Of a DNA stretch of 36,600 nucleotides, positions 1-12,941 are shown piece after piece. Position 1 is the first letter of the stretch. Each line of letters begins with the position of its first letter. The DNA comes from an uncultured Pseudomonadota bacterium (lineage in GTDB: Bacteria; Myxococcota_A; Bradymonadia; Bradymonadales; GCA-2716585): contig CALBXO010000816.1 of the NCBI GenBank assembly GCA_937890335.1, positions 1 to 36,600 on the forward strand. The letters are read 5' to 3'. Made by a program: the position numbers and the translations under genes. The notes under the pieces were generated by a model. It searched no databases. It was not told the DNA's origin and saw only the letters and a list, made by a program, of their open reading frames with translations.

Positions 1-1
1 C

Positions 2-1006
2 AGGAAGGGAAAGCGCAGGAAGCCCGAGGAGGTGGAGAAGATCGCGCTTGGAGCCCTGGCGAAGTCCGGATGGTTTGAGGGGACCTTCAAGACCGACGAC
101 CTCAAGGCTGCCGGTTGGCAAGCCCGCTGGGCCAAGGACGCCTGGTACTTCGTCAGCTACAACCGTCGGGACGGCCTGATCAACGTCGGGCCCACCTGGT
201 TGGTCAACCTCAAGACGGGTCGCATCCTGCCCAAAAACGCCATGGCCAGGGCGGGAATGACGCCGGGGCTGGCGGACGCCAAGGACCATTTTGATCGCGA
301 GCGGCAGGTCATCGGCTCCATCGCCAACCACAACTTCGCCAGCGGCGTGACGCTCGGCGGGATCATGCTGATCCACTTCTCGGAGCTGGAGCGCAACAGC
401 GACGACGATCGCATCGTCGGCTGGACCATCGTCCACGACTACGGGGACGCCTACCGCGCCTATTTCCAGTGGATCGAGGACGGCGAGGCGACCTACGCGG
501 ACTTTGAGTTCGACTACAGCAAGAAGGCCCTGCGCTCGCGCAACCTCCAGGCGGCAAACCTGATGAACCGCGGTGGGGATTTTGAGCCCACGGAGCGGGT
601 CAGCATCATGCCGGCCAGCTACAACCCGGAGGCGCCCGTCCCCGCCGACCGATGGTTGGGCAAGTCCCGCAAGGCATGCAAAACGCGGGGCAACGCCGCG
701 CGCTGCCGCGCTCTGGCCAAGGTGCTCCAGGACCAGGCGCTCATCGAGTCGGTCGAGTGGCTGCTCACGTCGCGCGCGGGCGACGCCTCCAGGTTCAGCT
801 CCTGCAAGGAGGAGCGGCGCTGCAAGTGGACGCCCCGCGTGAAATCGGCTGGCGTCTTCGAGGTCGAGTACAGCTACGAACTTGGCGGCTCCGGGGACAA
901 GGGCGGTAAGGCCACCTGGGAGATCGACGTCAAGAAGAACCAGATCAAGCCCCAGGACGAGCTGGCCGAGATGGCGTTTCTGGCCGTCCACCCCCGCAGA
1001 CTCTGA
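2..1006 (+). CDS. Hypothetical protein, 5' end outside the window
   Basis: The reading frame is open from base 2, so the gene probably begins upstream. The first start codon inside the window is GTG at 32, but the ten residues before it are charged and basic (RKGKRRKPEE) and look coding, and the GAGGAG before the GTG touches it, which leaves no spacer for a ribosome site. I do not recognise the family. The visible part is soluble, rich in Trp and charged residues, with no signal peptide or membrane segment. One stretch reads like a beta-rich domain (WYFVSYNRR, then TWLVNLKTGRILP) near residues 37-67. A second region near residues 210-285 holds four cysteines. It sits 13 bases before the JAB-like gene and reads in the same direction, so the two may be co-transcribed. 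No function is proposed. Confidence 0.7.
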   Translation, partial: RKGKRRKPEEVEKIALGALAKSGWFEGTFKTDDLKAAGWQARWAKDAWYFVSYNRRDGLINVGPTWLVNLKTGRILPKNAMARAGMTPGLADAKDHFDRERQVIGSIANHNFASGVTLGGIMLIHFSELERNSDDDRIVGWTIVHDYGDAYRAYFQWIEDGEATYADFEFDYSKKALRSRNLQAANLMNRGGDFEPTERVSIMPASYNPEAPVPADRWLGKSRKACKTRGNAARCRALAKVLQDQALIESVEWLLTSRAGDASRFSSCKEERRCKWTPRVKSAGVFEVEYSYELGGSGDKGGKATWEIDVKKNQIKPQDELAEMAFLAVHPRRL

Positions 1007-1019
1007 GGAACCCCCATCC

Positions 1020-3810
<2,791 letters not shown>

Positions 3811-5599
3811 GCGCCCGGACCGAGACGTCCAGCAGGTCCGCCGCCTGGGCGATGTCTCCACCGACCTTTTCCAGCGCTGCCGAGATGTCCTCTGCGCTGT
3901 AGTCGACGGCGCGCTTGATCCCGGCTTTGGTGAGCCAGTCGATGAGGGTCGGGCGCGAGATGCCCAGGAACTCGGCCAGCCGCGCCTGGTTGTAGTCGTG
4001 TTCCCGGTACATGCGGCGCAGCTCGCCGGCTGACAGCTCGGCAGGCGGGGCGCCGCGGACGGGAGCATCGGTCGAGCTTGGCCACGGGGTTGGGGCTGGC
4101 GTGCGCCCGGTCTCCGGATCGCGGATGCGCTCCGGCGTCTGGAACGAGGTGTTGTTCACGTTGCGCGCAGCCGTGGCGGCGACGACGTTCTGAAGCTCGC
4201 GCGCGTTCCCGCTCCAACGTCTGCTCATCAGATCGAGCACAAAGGTCATCGGCACCGGCGGTGGGTCCGGCTGGACCTTGTCGGCCCAGAGCCACAGCAG
4301 CTCGGTGTGCTCTCGGGTCTGTTCCGCCAGGAAGTGGGTGAACAGCAGCGGAATGTCCGCCCGCCGTCCGCGCAGAGGCGCGACGGAGATGGCGAGCTGG
4401 CTGAGCCGCTCGAACAGATCGCGCCGGAACTGCCCGTGCTCGATGGCGGCACGCAGAGGCTTGTTCGTCGCCGCGACCACGCGCACGTCGGCGTCGATGG
4501 GTGCGCTGGCGCCAATCGGCAGGAACTGGCGGTCCTGGAGCACCCGCAGCAATTTGCGCTGCACCTCCAGCGGCACGTCCCCGATCTCGTCCAGGAAGAG
4601 GGTGCCGCCCTGCGCGTCTTCAAACGCGCCGCTCTTGTCGCGGTAGGCCCCCGTGAAGGCGCCCTTCTTGTGGCCAAAGAGCTCCGAGTTGGCCAGGTTT
4701 GGGTCCATGCTGCTCATATTGAGCGCGATGAACGGCCCCTTGCGCCCGCTGGCGTCGTGAAGTCCGTGCGCGATCAGCTCCTTGCCCGCGCCGGTCTCCC
4801 CAAGGATCAGGACGGTCTCCTTGAACCTGGACAGCGTCTTTACGCGCTCCCGCAGCGCCCAGATCACCTCGCTGTTGCCGACCATATTGAGATGGTCTGT
4901 GTCGAACGGCGGGAGGCCCTTGCGGCTGAGCAGAAGCAGGCAGCGGTTGCCGATGGCGAGCACGCTGCCGGGCTCGAGCACCGCGCGCTCGGTGAGGGGG
5001 GTGAGTGTGGCCCCGCCGTCTGGGTCCGAGACGGGCCAGGTCACCAGGCGCAGCTTGAGCTTTGCCTTGGCGTTGGGGTGGACCTCAAAACGCTGACTGC
5101 GCTCGCTCCACCACACACCCAATTGGTTGCGGCTGATGCACGGGTCACCGAGGTTCCACCGCTTGAAACCGCGGCCGTTCACGGTGGAACGGGCGCACTC
5201 GGAAGGCTGAATGAAAGTGGGTCCGTCGCGGCCAACGCTGGCACCGCGCGGCCCGGTCAGGAGGTCGTCATCCTCGGTCACGAGCCCAATGCGGGACAGG
5301 TCGTAGTGAAAGAGGATCTCGATGCGCGGGACCGGTTTGGGCCCCCCCTGCCGCACAACATCATCCCCGTCTGGATCCACCGTGGTGTTGTACGGATCCA
5401 GCGTCATGTTGGCTGTCGTCGTCATCTGTGGGTCAGAGAATGACACGCGGTGTAAACAGCGTCAACGTCGCCACAGCGTATCAGCACGGGCACACCTTCC
5501 ACGCCGCCCCCACCGCGCACGAGGGGGTCCAACTCTGGCTCGGTTCTTGGTTTGTATGGCGAGCCGTGGGGAGGACCATGGGCCAACCAAGGAGTCCTG

Positions 5600-6034
5600 G
5601 TGCAGTTAACTTTGGGTGGTTGTGCGCGCGTGGTTTGTCTGGGGATCGTGGTCTTGTTGATGGGGTGTGCCAGCGATGTGGCCGCTCGGTATCCCTCCCT
5701 GGCCGGTGTGCCGGCGGGGGTGCTCGTCGTGGAGTTCTCGTATGCAGTCTCGAACGTCAGCGTGACCGTAGACGGCGAGCTGGTGGTGCACGACGAGTAC
5801 ACCGATGAGGTGCGCGTGGAGGGCGTGCCAGCGGGCAAGGTGCATGTGGTTGTGACGGGCGGCGACGGGTTCTCCGAGCCGCTTGAGCGGGAGTTCGACG
5901 TGGAGATTGCGCCGGGCGCGTCCCACACGCTCGCGGTGGCAGCGCCAAAGACAACGGATGGTGCCTGGATCTATCTGGGGGCCGAGTACATCGCGCTGGC
6001 GATCATCTACTCGAGCCTGATTCTGGCGCTATGA
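5600..6034 (+). CDS. PEGA-like lipoprotein with C-terminal membrane helix
   Basis: A GTG start at 5600 gives 144 aa and is preferred because GGAG lies five bases upstream (5591-5594) and the protein then begins with a lipoprotein signal ending in LLMGC. The middle, about residues 38-115, resembles a PEGA-type beta domain: VTVDGELV, then a VRVEGVPAGKVHVVVTGGDGF strand pair. A hydrophobic segment, WIYLGAEYIALAIIYSSLILAL, makes up the last 22 residues and could cross a membrane. A lipid anchor plus a C-terminal helix on a short domain is unusual. PEGA domains often occur on surface or envelope proteins. It converges on the large secreted protein gene with a gap of only five bases. The biological role is unknown. 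Confidence 0.72.
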   Translation: MQLTLGGCARVVCLGIVVLLMGCASDVAARYPSLAGVPAGVLVVEFSYAVSNVSVTVDGELVVHDEYTDEVRVEGVPAGKVHVVVTGGDGFSEPLEREFDVEIAPGASHTLAVAAPKTTDGAWIYLGAEYIALAIIYSSLILAL

Positions 6035-6039
6035 CGCGG

Positions 6040-8928
6040 TCAACGTCTCAGAAGCCAACGCGCCCACGCGGGGGTCTGTGCGGGCGCGCGCGTGGAGCAC
6101 TCCACAAACTGTGAACCGCGCACGGTGCCACGGCCCGCAGCCAGGTCGTCGGATGGGTCCAGGGGGTCCGTGCCGCGCCCGACTTCCACGCCATCGTTGA
6201 CGCCCCCGTCGTCCGTATCGGGGTCATTGGGGTCCGTCTCTCCCACGTCCACGCGGCCGTTGGCGTTGAGGTCCTCGCCGGAGTCACAGTCGTCTGTGGA
6301 GGCGGGGCCGTCGCACAGGCCGTCGCCGTCGGTGTCGGGGTTCAACGGACTGGTCGGGTTGTCCCCGTCCACCTCGACACCGTCGATGAGGCCATCGTCG
6401 TCGGTGTCGGGATCGTTGGGGTCGGTCCCGATCAGCTCTTCCTCTTCGTCAGTCAGGCCGTCGTTGTCGCGGTCGTCGTCCAGGTTGACGAGATCGTCGG
6501 AGGGGTCCAGGGGGTCCGTGCCGCGGTCCACCTCGACGCCGTCGTTGACGCCGCCATCGTCGGTGTCGGGGTCATTGGGGTCCGTCTCGTTCGGGTCTCG
6601 GACGCCGTCTGCGTTGAGGTCTTCGCCACCGTCGCAGTCGGCGGTGGAGTTGGGGCCGTCGCACAGACCGTCGTCGTCACTGTCGGGGTCGTTGGGGTCC
6701 GTGCCGTTGTCGCCGAGGACCTCTACGCCGTCGCTGAGTCCGTCGTCGTCGGAGTCGGGGTCGTTGGGGTCCGTCCGCGAGATGTCTCGCTCGTAGTTGT
6801 CGCTGAGCCCGTCGCCGTCGGTGTCCTCTTCGCAGACGCTCGGTTCACCGTCGCAGACCCAGCCTTCCTGGACGGCACAGGCCTCGCAGCCGTCGTCGTC
6901 GGCCACGTTGCCGTCGTCGCACTCTTCGAGGTCGTCGACGACGCCGTTGCCACACTCGCCGGGTTCCACGTCGAGCACGGCCACCACCGGCGGCGCCGGG
7001 CCCGCGTCGTCGGGGTCAGCGGAGGCGGTGGTCCTGGCCATCAGGCCGGTCAAACGCACCTGGTAGACGACCACCGCAGCCTGACCGGGTTCGATCACCC
7101 CGGACCCTGCACCGCGGGAGCGCAGTACGCCGCCGCCAATGAACGGCATGACCACGCCGAGATCGGGGACGGGCTCCTCGTTGAGCGTGGTGGAGTTTGC
7201 GCGGTAGATCGCGCCGAGGGGCAGCGTCATGTCGAGCGTTGCGTCGGAGGTGGCCGCCTCCCCGGTGTTTGTGACGGTCACGGTGTACTCGACCCATCCG
7301 TCCTCGGCGGCCCGTGCCTGGGCGCGGATCGCCAGCCGAGGGGAGCGCACGACGATGGCCCCCAGACGGACGGAACCCTCCAGGGCGTCCTGCCCCTCAC
7401 AGCTGACATAGTCGTAGGTCCAGGCCGGTCGCACGGTGAACAAGGCGCGCGCAGGCGCAACGGGCACCTCGTCAATGACGACGTCCAAAGTGGCCACGAC
7501 CGTGTCGCCGAACGGCACGTCGCCGACGGGCACACCCGTCGCCAGCGCGGCCGTCGTCACCGTATTGCCGCGCGCGTCGCCGTCTCGCCCGTCGATGCGG
7601 AAACGGGTCAGGCGCATGCCCGCGGGAAGTGGGTGCCGCAGCTGCACATTCTCCGCGTTGGCCTGTCCCTGGTTCTCAAACCGTACCTCGTACTGCACGG
7701 TGTGACCCTGAGCCGCGACCTCGGGGCTCACGGAGGCGGCTCCCTCCACGCGGAACCGGGGTGCGTTCACCTCGATCTCAAAGGCGACCAGCGTGGGGTA
7801 GTACGAGTCGCCGACACCCGTCGCGCGGAACAGGGCCCGCGTCTGGGCGTTGTCGATCTGACCGTCGCTCTGGCTCACCGGCACTGTGGTGAGGTCCCAG
7901 CCCTGGCGCGCTCCGGACAGATTCGCGGCGTCCGTGGCGTTGTGATTCCGTGTGCCCATGGTGCCGCTGGTCTCCAGGAGGCCGTCGTCGCCATTGATCT
8001 GGCTCCCAAAGAAGTTCCGCTCCGGGTTGTTGGGACCGGAGAGGTTCTCGAACGCCAGCGGGCCAATGCGCTCCACCTCCGCCGGGTCGGCGATCAAAAG
8101 CTGGTCGCCGTCCAGGTTTGCGTCACCCTCGACCGCGCTGATGACGACCTTGCCGTTGACCGGTCCGGTGGGCGGCGTGCAGAACCCGCTCACCAGATAG
8201 TCCTGCTGCGAGTCCTCGTCCACGAAGCTGCCGCCGACAAAGATGCTCACGTTCCTGGTCTCGTCCCCGTCCTTGAACTCGTAGGCCACGACCAGACTCC
8301 AGCCGCCGGCGTTGAGGCTGTTGATCGTGTGGTGCTGCGTGGCTGGAATCCCCGATACGCTGTAGATGTCGGTCCCGTGCTCCTGCACAAATCCGGTCAC
8401 GTCGGCGGACCGCAGGTAGTACCGGACGGCGAACTGCCCGTTGTTCGCCGTGCCATTGAGGGTCTGCGCGGTGGCGTCGTCCGGCGAAACCAGAGTGGAT
8501 TCGCCCGTCGCCCCGAGGGTCACGGCCGAGTCGAGGAACGAGGAAACGTCCTCGCCGCCGTACTCGTAGCTGCCAGCCCAGAGGAGCTCCGCGTACAGAA
8601 CGTCGGCGCCGGGCGGAAGCTCGAGCGGCGCGGCGGACCCGTTCTGCCGCCAGTTTCCGGTGGTCCCGAGCGGCCAACGGTTGCCTGGCACGTCGGGGTT
8701 GTCGTCACGCAGAGTGGGGTTCAGCGACGTAAACGCGCCGATGGAGTCCCTGGTACCGGGGCCGTTTTCAGCCGTGTTCTTGGCCAGTCCCACGGTGTTT
8801 CCCGCGGTGGCGAGCCCTCCGGGGAGTGTCGCGCTGAAACGGAGCTCCTGCGCGGTCGCCGGCGCAGCCGTCAAAAGGATCAACAGGGTCAACAGGGCCA
8901 GGACAAAGCCCGTGCATCGAATCTTCAC
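6040..8928 (-). CDS. Large secreted protein with DUF11-like domains, myxo Cys-rich repeat and TSP3 repeats
   Basis: This 962-aa protein starts at GTG 8928, with GAGGTG a few bases upstream, and has a signal peptide (cleavage likely after APATA near residue 26). Residues about 30-390 form a large extracellular domain with no name I can give. About 400-620 hold two DUF11-like beta-sandwich repeats ([18 protein letters not shown] and [16 protein letters not shown]). Near residue 655 is a Cys-rich repeat of the myxobacterial type ([17 protein letters not shown]). From about 700 to 930 there are calcium-binding TSP3-type [16 protein letters not shown] repeats. The end, ECSTRAPAQ then WARWLLRR, looks like a reduced MYXO-CTERM sorting tail, with the Cys and Arg ends but almost no membrane helix. 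It is probably an adhesin or cell-surface protein; this is inference. Confidence 0.85.
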   Translation of the reverse strand: MKIRCTGFVLALLTLLILLTAAPATAQELRFSATLPGGLATAGNTVGLAKNTAENGPGTRDSIGAFTSLNPTLRDDNPDVPGNRWPLGTTGNWRQNGSAAPLELPPGADVLYAELLWAGSYEYGGEDVSSFLDSAVTLGATGESTLVSPDDATAQTLNGTANNGQFAVRYYLRSADVTGFVQEHGTDIYSVSGIPATQHHTINSLNAGGWSLVVAYEFKDGDETRNVSIFVGGSFVDEDSQQDYLVSGFCTPPTGPVNGKVVISAVEGDANLDGDQLLIADPAEVERIGPLAFENLSGPNNPERNFFGSQINGDDGLLETSGTMGTRNHNATDAANLSGARQGWDLTTVPVSQSDGQIDNAQTRALFRATGVGDSYYPTLVAFEIEVNAPRFRVEGAASVSPEVAAQGHTVQYEVRFENQGQANAENVQLRHPLPAGMRLTRFRIDGRDGDARGNTVTTAALATGVPVGDVPFGDTVVATLDVVIDEVPVAPARALFTVRPAWTYDYVSCEGQDALEGSVRLGAIVVRSPRLAIRAQARAAEDGWVEYTVTVTNTGEAATSDATLDMTLPLGAIYRANSTTLNEEPVPDLGVVMPFIGGGVLRSRGAGSGVIEPGQAAVVVYQVRLTGLMARTTASADPDDAGPAPPVVAVLDVEPGECGNGVVDDLEECDDGNVADDDGCEACAVQEGWVCDGEPSVCEEDTDGDGLSDNYERDISRTDPNDPDSDDDGLSDGVEVLGDNGTDPNDPDSDDDGLCDGPNSTADCDGGEDLNADGVRDPNETDPNDPDTDDGGVNDGVEVDRGTDPLDPSDDLVNLDDDRDNDGLTDEEEELIGTDPNDPDTDDDGLIDGVEVDGDNPTSPLNPDTDGDGLCDGPASTDDCDSGEDLNANGRVDVGETDPNDPDTDDGGVNDGVEVGRGTDPLDPSDDLAAGRGTVRGSQFVECSTRAPAQTPAWARWLLRR

Positions 8929-8943
8929 ACATCACCTCGCGTA

Positions 8944-8962
8944 GAGCCCAGATGCAGGGCTC
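8944..8962 (-). terminator. Small hairpin between two leftward genes
   Basis: GAGCCC and GGGCTC form a perfect 6-bp stem around a 7-base loop. It lies about 34 bases past the stop of the pentapeptide-repeat gene and just before the ribosome site of the secreted protein gene. There is no T tract on the minus strand, so it is at best a weak terminator or a leader hairpin. Confidence 0.3.
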
Positions 8963-8995
8963 CCGGTCACTTATGGCGAGATGTGGGAGATCCGG

Positions 8996-9949
8996 CTACC
9001 TGTGGCGCTGCTTGCGCAGAAGGCGGCGGTTGACCCAGGAGGGCGGGCTGGCCACGCGGCTGATCGGTTGGGATTCGACGACGCGGGTCAACGGGTCTGC
9101 GAGCATGGCCTCCAGCCCGCTGTCGTCGTCGTATGACTCCTCCTCCGAGTGGTTGGCCGCGCGCGCATCAGCCATGGCCGGCGCGGCTGCGCTGTGGGCA
9201 TGGCAGTCCCCGAGCCAGCGGGTGAGCCCGCGACCGCGGGCGTCGATGACGGGTAGATGGTCACCCGTATTGTACTCGAGAGGACCGCTGATGGGTTGGC
9301 TTTGGGGCTCGAGGATGCGCGTCTGGGTCCCTGTGACTTGGGGAGGCGCAGCTCTGGAGCCCAGCATGAAAGCGCCGCCGACTGTGGGGTCAAATCCGTT
9401 GGGCCAGGTGGTGGTGGCGTCCATCACGGCATGGCGGAGATCGGAATCGGCGAGCTTCGCCCGCGCGAAGTCGGCGCCGCGCAGGTCTGCTTCGCGCAGG
9501 CATGCGTTGTCGAGAATTGTAGTGTCCAGCACCGCGCCCTGGAACGAGGCGCCGGCCAGGTTCGCGCCGCGCAGGCTCGCAAAGCTCAGATCACAATCGT
9601 CAAAGCGCGCCCCGCGCAGATCGGCGCCGTCCAGGATGACCCAGCGCAGCGAGAGTCCAGAGAAGCGCGCGTAGGGCAGCTTGGCCTCCGCGCAGTTGCG
9701 CTCTCCGCGCTCCAGCCGGGCCACGACGGTGGCGACGTCGCATGCGTTCGGCTCCGACGCGAGTACCTGTGTGTCCGCGACGGGGTTCAGGTTCTTGCGC
9801 GTCGGCAGGGCGCCGGTGTTGGGTTGGTTGGGTTCGTCGGCCAAAACGCTCGCGTGGCATCGGGTACGTCCTTTCCCCTCGGCATGACGGTCAGAGAACT
9901 TGAGTCCGACACCAACGGGCACCAGAATGCCCCGAGGGCCCTTGCGCAC
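8996..9949 (-). CDS. Pentapeptide-repeat protein
   Basis: The frame from GTG 9949 gives 317 aa. The core, roughly residues 105-180, is a run of about 15 pentapeptide repeats of the A(D/N)LxG type (ADLRG, ARFDD, CDLSF, ASLRG, ANLAG, ASFQG). Such repeats fold into a right-handed beta-helix. The flanks are unlike the repeat: an N-terminal stretch with four cysteines in the full frame, and a C-terminal acidic and polar tail ending in basic residues (NRRLLRKQRHR). No signal peptide is seen. The start is uncertain: neither GTG 9949 nor the downstream TTG candidates have a convincing ribosome site. It diverges from the next gene across about 80 bases. Known family members include DNA mimics and effectors, but nothing here points to one role. 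Confidence 0.75.
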   Translation of the reverse strand: MRKGPRGILVPVGVGLKFSDRHAEGKGRTRCHASVLADEPNQPNTGALPTRKNLNPVADTQVLASEPNACDVATVVARLERGERNCAEAKLPYARFSGLSLRWVILDGADLRGARFDDCDLSFASLRGANLAGASFQGAVLDTTILDNACLREADLRGADFARAKLADSDLRHAVMDATTTWPNGFDPTVGGAFMLGSRAAPPQVTGTQTRILEPQSQPISGPLEYNTGDHLPVIDARGRGLTRWLGDCHAHSAAAPAMADARAANHSEEESYDDDSGLEAMLADPLTRVVESQPISRVASPPSWVNRRLLRKQRHR

Positions 9950-10028
9950 GGTACGAACCGCGCCTACATTGCTTTCGCCGCGCCCGTCGGCTTGAAATCA
10001 TGGGCGCGGATGCCTGACCAGGAGTCCC

Positions 10029-11219
10029 ATGCGGAACGGGAGCCAAGGACGCGACAGCGGCGATTCGACCAGCGAAACCGCGTCCTCCCCAGATTGTTGT
10101 CCCGACTCTCTTGTTACCGATCTCAAGATCATCGCGGCGCGGATCTCGCAGTACGAGGCACCGGCTGACGCGTTCGATCCATGGGACATGCGACCTTGGG
10201 TCGACATGGCCGGGATGGCGCTGATCGCCGAGGAAGGGGGACTGCGCGCAAACTGTGAGCGGGCCCTCAGTGACGGCGTGGAAGAGCATCTCGGTGAGGT
10301 GCTCGGGGAGCGGACCCCCGAGTACTTTGTGGACCTGGTGCACTGTGCACGGGTGCTGCGGGTGCTCAGCCTGGAAGACAAAGACTGGCAGGTCGTCAGC
10401 CAGGACTCGGAGCTGCTCGGCGCGACGCAGCGCGAGACGTTCCCGGCCATGTGCGCGGTGTGGCTCAAGGAGCCTCCGCCGGTGACCAACGCGTCGGTAC
10501 GCAGCCCTGAGCTCATCCCTGTGCGGCTTGAGTTCCTGCGGCTCTTGCACCTGCTGGAGCCCGAGAGCTGGTATCCGTACCAGGCGCTTGGAATCCTCGC
10601 GAGCGCGGCGGCGGCGCGGTCCGGTGTCCGCCTTGAGGTCAATGATGTGATTGACGGCAAGGATCTCGCGGAGAGGATCCTGCTGCCGCTGGGCGCCGTG
10701 AACATCAACCGCGACCGCAACCACTTCAGCCTGCAAGTCGGCCTCACGATTCCGGCGCTTCCGGGCGTCAGCGATCCGTGTCAGCAGGAGAAGGCCAAGG
10801 CGTTTCGGGATACGATACGCGACAAGCTGGCCAAGAATCAGAGCTGGCGGCGCGTCGCCACAGGCCTGCTTCGCTGCATCGAGATTCGCCGGCAGCGCGA
10901 CGCCTACGCGGACTCCGTGCGTTGCCTCGATCCCGAGGGGCACCACCTGGAGACCGACTCCAGAATCCCGTTCCGCGACTGTCTCTTCCTGGCCAAACTG
11001 GGTCGGTTGACCCGCCCGCGCAGCGTGCCTTCTGCCCGAATGCACCCTGGACAGTTCGTTTTCCGGCTCGACGGTGATCGGATTCGGCGCCGGGTCGAGG
11101 AAGGGCTGCCCGTCGAGGCGATCGCCGAGTTTTTGGCGGAACGTTGCGAAGAGGACGACTACGAGCGCTGCAAACAGCTGATCGAGCGGGCCGTGCCCGG
11201 AGCCCGGCTCTCGCGCTGA
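10029..11219 (+). CDS. Hypothetical cytoplasmic protein
   Basis: ATG 10029 is preceded by AGGAG with a four-base spacer. The 396-aa product has no signal peptide or membrane helix and I do not recognise a family. It is mostly helical by composition: an acidic N-terminal part (residues 1-60), a central helical region with VEEHLGEVLGERTPEYF and LRLLHLLEPESWYPYQALG, and a C-terminal region with basic pairs and several cysteines (CCP near 23, then scattered). It lies 19 bases before the PlsX-like gene in the same direction and is probably the first gene of a four-gene set ending in DNA ligase. Confidence 0.75.
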   Translation: MRNGSQGRDSGDSTSETASSPDCCPDSLVTDLKIIAARISQYEAPADAFDPWDMRPWVDMAGMALIAEEGGLRANCERALSDGVEEHLGEVLGERTPEYFVDLVHCARVLRVLSLEDKDWQVVSQDSELLGATQRETFPAMCAVWLKEPPPVTNASVRSPELIPVRLEFLRLLHLLEPESWYPYQALGILASAAAARSGVRLEVNDVIDGKDLAERILLPLGAVNINRDRNHFSLQVGLTIPALPGVSDPCQQEKAKAFRDTIRDKLAKNQSWRRVATGLLRCIEIRRQRDAYADSVRCLDPEGHHLETDSRIPFRDCLFLAKLGRLTRPRSVPSARMHPGQFVFRLDGDRIRRRVEEGLPVEAIAEFLAERCEEDDYERCKQLIERAVPGARLSR

Positions 11220-11238
11220 CCCAACCGGGGCACACCAC

Positions 11239-12186
11239 ATGACCATCGTGATCGATACGAGCGGCCCGGCCGCCCGCGCCATGATCGAGGCCGCGTCCAG
11301 CGTGAGCCTGCTCCGCGACCTGGATCTCCTGCTCGTCGGTGACGAGAGTGAGATCGCCGCCACGTTGGAGCAGACGAGCCACGACCCGGCGCGGTTGATG
11401 GTGCGGCACGCCACCGGTGGAACCAGCGCCGCGACCGCGGTGGCCGCGCAGACACCGGGCGCTGCGCTCGTCACGGCAGCGGCCGCGGCCTCGGTCGTCG
11501 CCGCTGCGGCCAAGGGCTTGACCCGAAGCGCGGGCGCGCGACCGGCGCTCTGCGCCGTCTACCCCACAGGGCGCCGCCGAGGTGCTCGCAAAGACCCGTT
11601 TGTCCTCATCCTGGACGTGGGCGCCGCCTTTGACGCCAGCGCCGATGACCTCGTCGCGTACGCACGCATGGGCGCCGCGTACGCGTCGAGAATCAGTCGC
11701 AACCCACAGCCCAAAGTCGCCGTGCTCGCGCGTGAGATCGCTGGCAAGCTTGGGCCCGACGAGGCTGTCGAGGCCATCGCGCGGCTCATGGATGACCCCA
11801 GCATCGACTGCATCGGCGCCGTGGGCGGGCTGGAGATCAGCTACGGGGCCGCGGACGTCATCGTGACCTCGGGCTTTCTCGGCAACACCGTCGCGCGGCT
11901 GCTGGAAGGCGTCGGGTCCGTCGCGGAGCAGCTGGCAAAGTCGGCCCAGGACTCCAGTATGCGCTGGCGAATGGCCTACAAGGTGATCGAATCGCAGCTC
12001 GAGAGCATGCGGGGGCTCACAGACTGGAAAGAGTACGGCGGCGCGCCGCTGCTCGGGTACGACCGGCCGGTGCTGGTCACCGCGGAGAACGCGGAACACG
12101 CCGCGTTGGAGCGGGCGATCCGCCTGGCGGCAAAAGCCATCCGGCTGGACGTGGTGGGGGCCGTGGCACACGGCAGCCAGTCGTGA
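11239..12186 (+). CDS. Divergent PlsX-like (phosphate acyltransferase fold) protein
   Basis: PlsX makes acyl-phosphate from acyl-ACP for phospholipid synthesis. This 315-aa protein follows the family layout: an MTIVIDTSGP start aligned to MxIAxDAMGGD, LLVGDESEI after the first strand, a VRHATGGTSAATAV helix in place of the usual SAGNTGA, then FVLILDVGAAFDASADDL and an AYARMGAAYA helix matching LLDVGANxDxxPxxL / FAxMGxxYA, and finally a DVIVTSGFLGNTVARLLEG segment matching DVVVxDGFxGNVxLKxxEG. The DAMGGD and SAGNTGA motifs are both altered, so it may not have the usual activity. The usual neighbours rpmF and fabH are absent. Its TGA overlaps the GTG of the aminotransferase gene by four bases. 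Confidence 0.75.
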   Translation: MTIVIDTSGPAARAMIEAASSVSLLRDLDLLLVGDESEIAATLEQTSHDPARLMVRHATGGTSAATAVAAQTPGAALVTAAAAASVVAAAAKGLTRSAGARPALCAVYPTGRRRGARKDPFVLILDVGAAFDASADDLVAYARMGAAYASRISRNPQPKVAVLAREIAGKLGPDEAVEAIARLMDDPSIDCIGAVGGLEISYGAADVIVTSGFLGNTVARLLEGVGSVAEQLAKSAQDSSMRWRMAYKVIESQLESMRGLTDWKEYGGAPLLGYDRPVLVTAENAEHAALERAIRLAAKAIRLDVVGAVAHGSQS

Positions 12187-12941
12187 GCGGGCAGGTCTTC
12201 GTCAACGGAGTGGAGGGCGCGGGGCTGCCGGGCGACGACCCGGGTTTCACCCGGGGCCTGAACGTCTTCGACACACTGCGCAGCTACGGCGGCAACCCTT
12301 TCCGCCTGGAACCGCACCTGGATCGCCTGGAGCTGTCCGCCGCCGCGCTGGAGATTCCCTGCCCCTCTCGCGATGTGCTGCGCGCCGAGATTCTCTCGAT
12401 GTCTGTGGGGGACCGTTGCCTGCGTGTCGCGCTGACCGCGGGCGGTAACCGCGTGCTGGCCTGGACGCCGATCGACCCCGCCGTGGTGGGTGCTCCGGTA
12501 TCTGTGGCGAGCGTGGTCTCCCACCCCAATCCGTACCTGCCGGGGCACGTCAAACACGGCAGCCGCGCAGGGTGGGTGCTCGCCGCGAGGCACCTGGGGG
12601 TGACCGAGGTCGTCTTTGTGGACCCCGCCGGGAACATCCTGGAGGCGAACCGCTCCAACGTCTTCGCCGTCGTGGACGGGGTTGTGCGCACGCCACCGCT
12701 CGGCGCAAACCTCCAGGGCGTGACGCGCGGTGCCATCCTGGAGGCCGCGCTGGAGGCGGACCTCCCGGTGTCGGAGGCGCCTGTGCCGCTGGGTACCCGC
12801 TTTGACGAGCTCTACCTGAGCTCCACGCTCAAGGAGCTCGCCCCCGTGGCGAAGCTGGACGACCGTGAGGTCGGCGGCGGGCCGGTTGGGGAGCGACTGC
12901 ACGCGGCTTTCAGGGCGCTGGTGGCCCGCGAATGCAGCTGA
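12183..12941 (+). CDS. Class IV PLP-dependent aminotransferase / aminodeoxychorismate lyase-like
   Basis: Members of this family are branched-chain aminotransferases, D-amino acid aminotransferases or 4-amino-4-deoxychorismate lyases (PabC). The 252-aa protein has the family layout: an early FTRGLNVFDTLR segment, RLEPHLDRLELSAAALEI, the likely PLP-binding Lys at residue 124 (PGHVKHGSR), then GVTEVVFVDPAGNILEANRSN with the cofactor-contact Glu and Asn, and LQGVTRGAIL near the end. The short length favours the PabC or D-amino-acid branch over BCAT, but substrate cannot be set from sequence alone. GTG 12183 overlaps the stop of the PlsX-like gene, and the 3' end overlaps the ligase start by ten bases. 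Confidence 0.85.
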   Translation: MSGQVFVNGVEGAGLPGDDPGFTRGLNVFDTLRSYGGNPFRLEPHLDRLELSAAALEIPCPSRDVLRAEILSMSVGDRCLRVALTAGGNRVLAWTPIDPAVVGAPVSVASVVSHPNPYLPGHVKHGSRAGWVLAARHLGVTEVVFVDPAGNILEANRSNVFAVVDGVVRTPPLGANLQGVTRGAILEAALEADLPVSEAPVPLGTRFDELYLSSTLKELAPVAKLDDREVGGGPVGERLHAAFRALVARECS

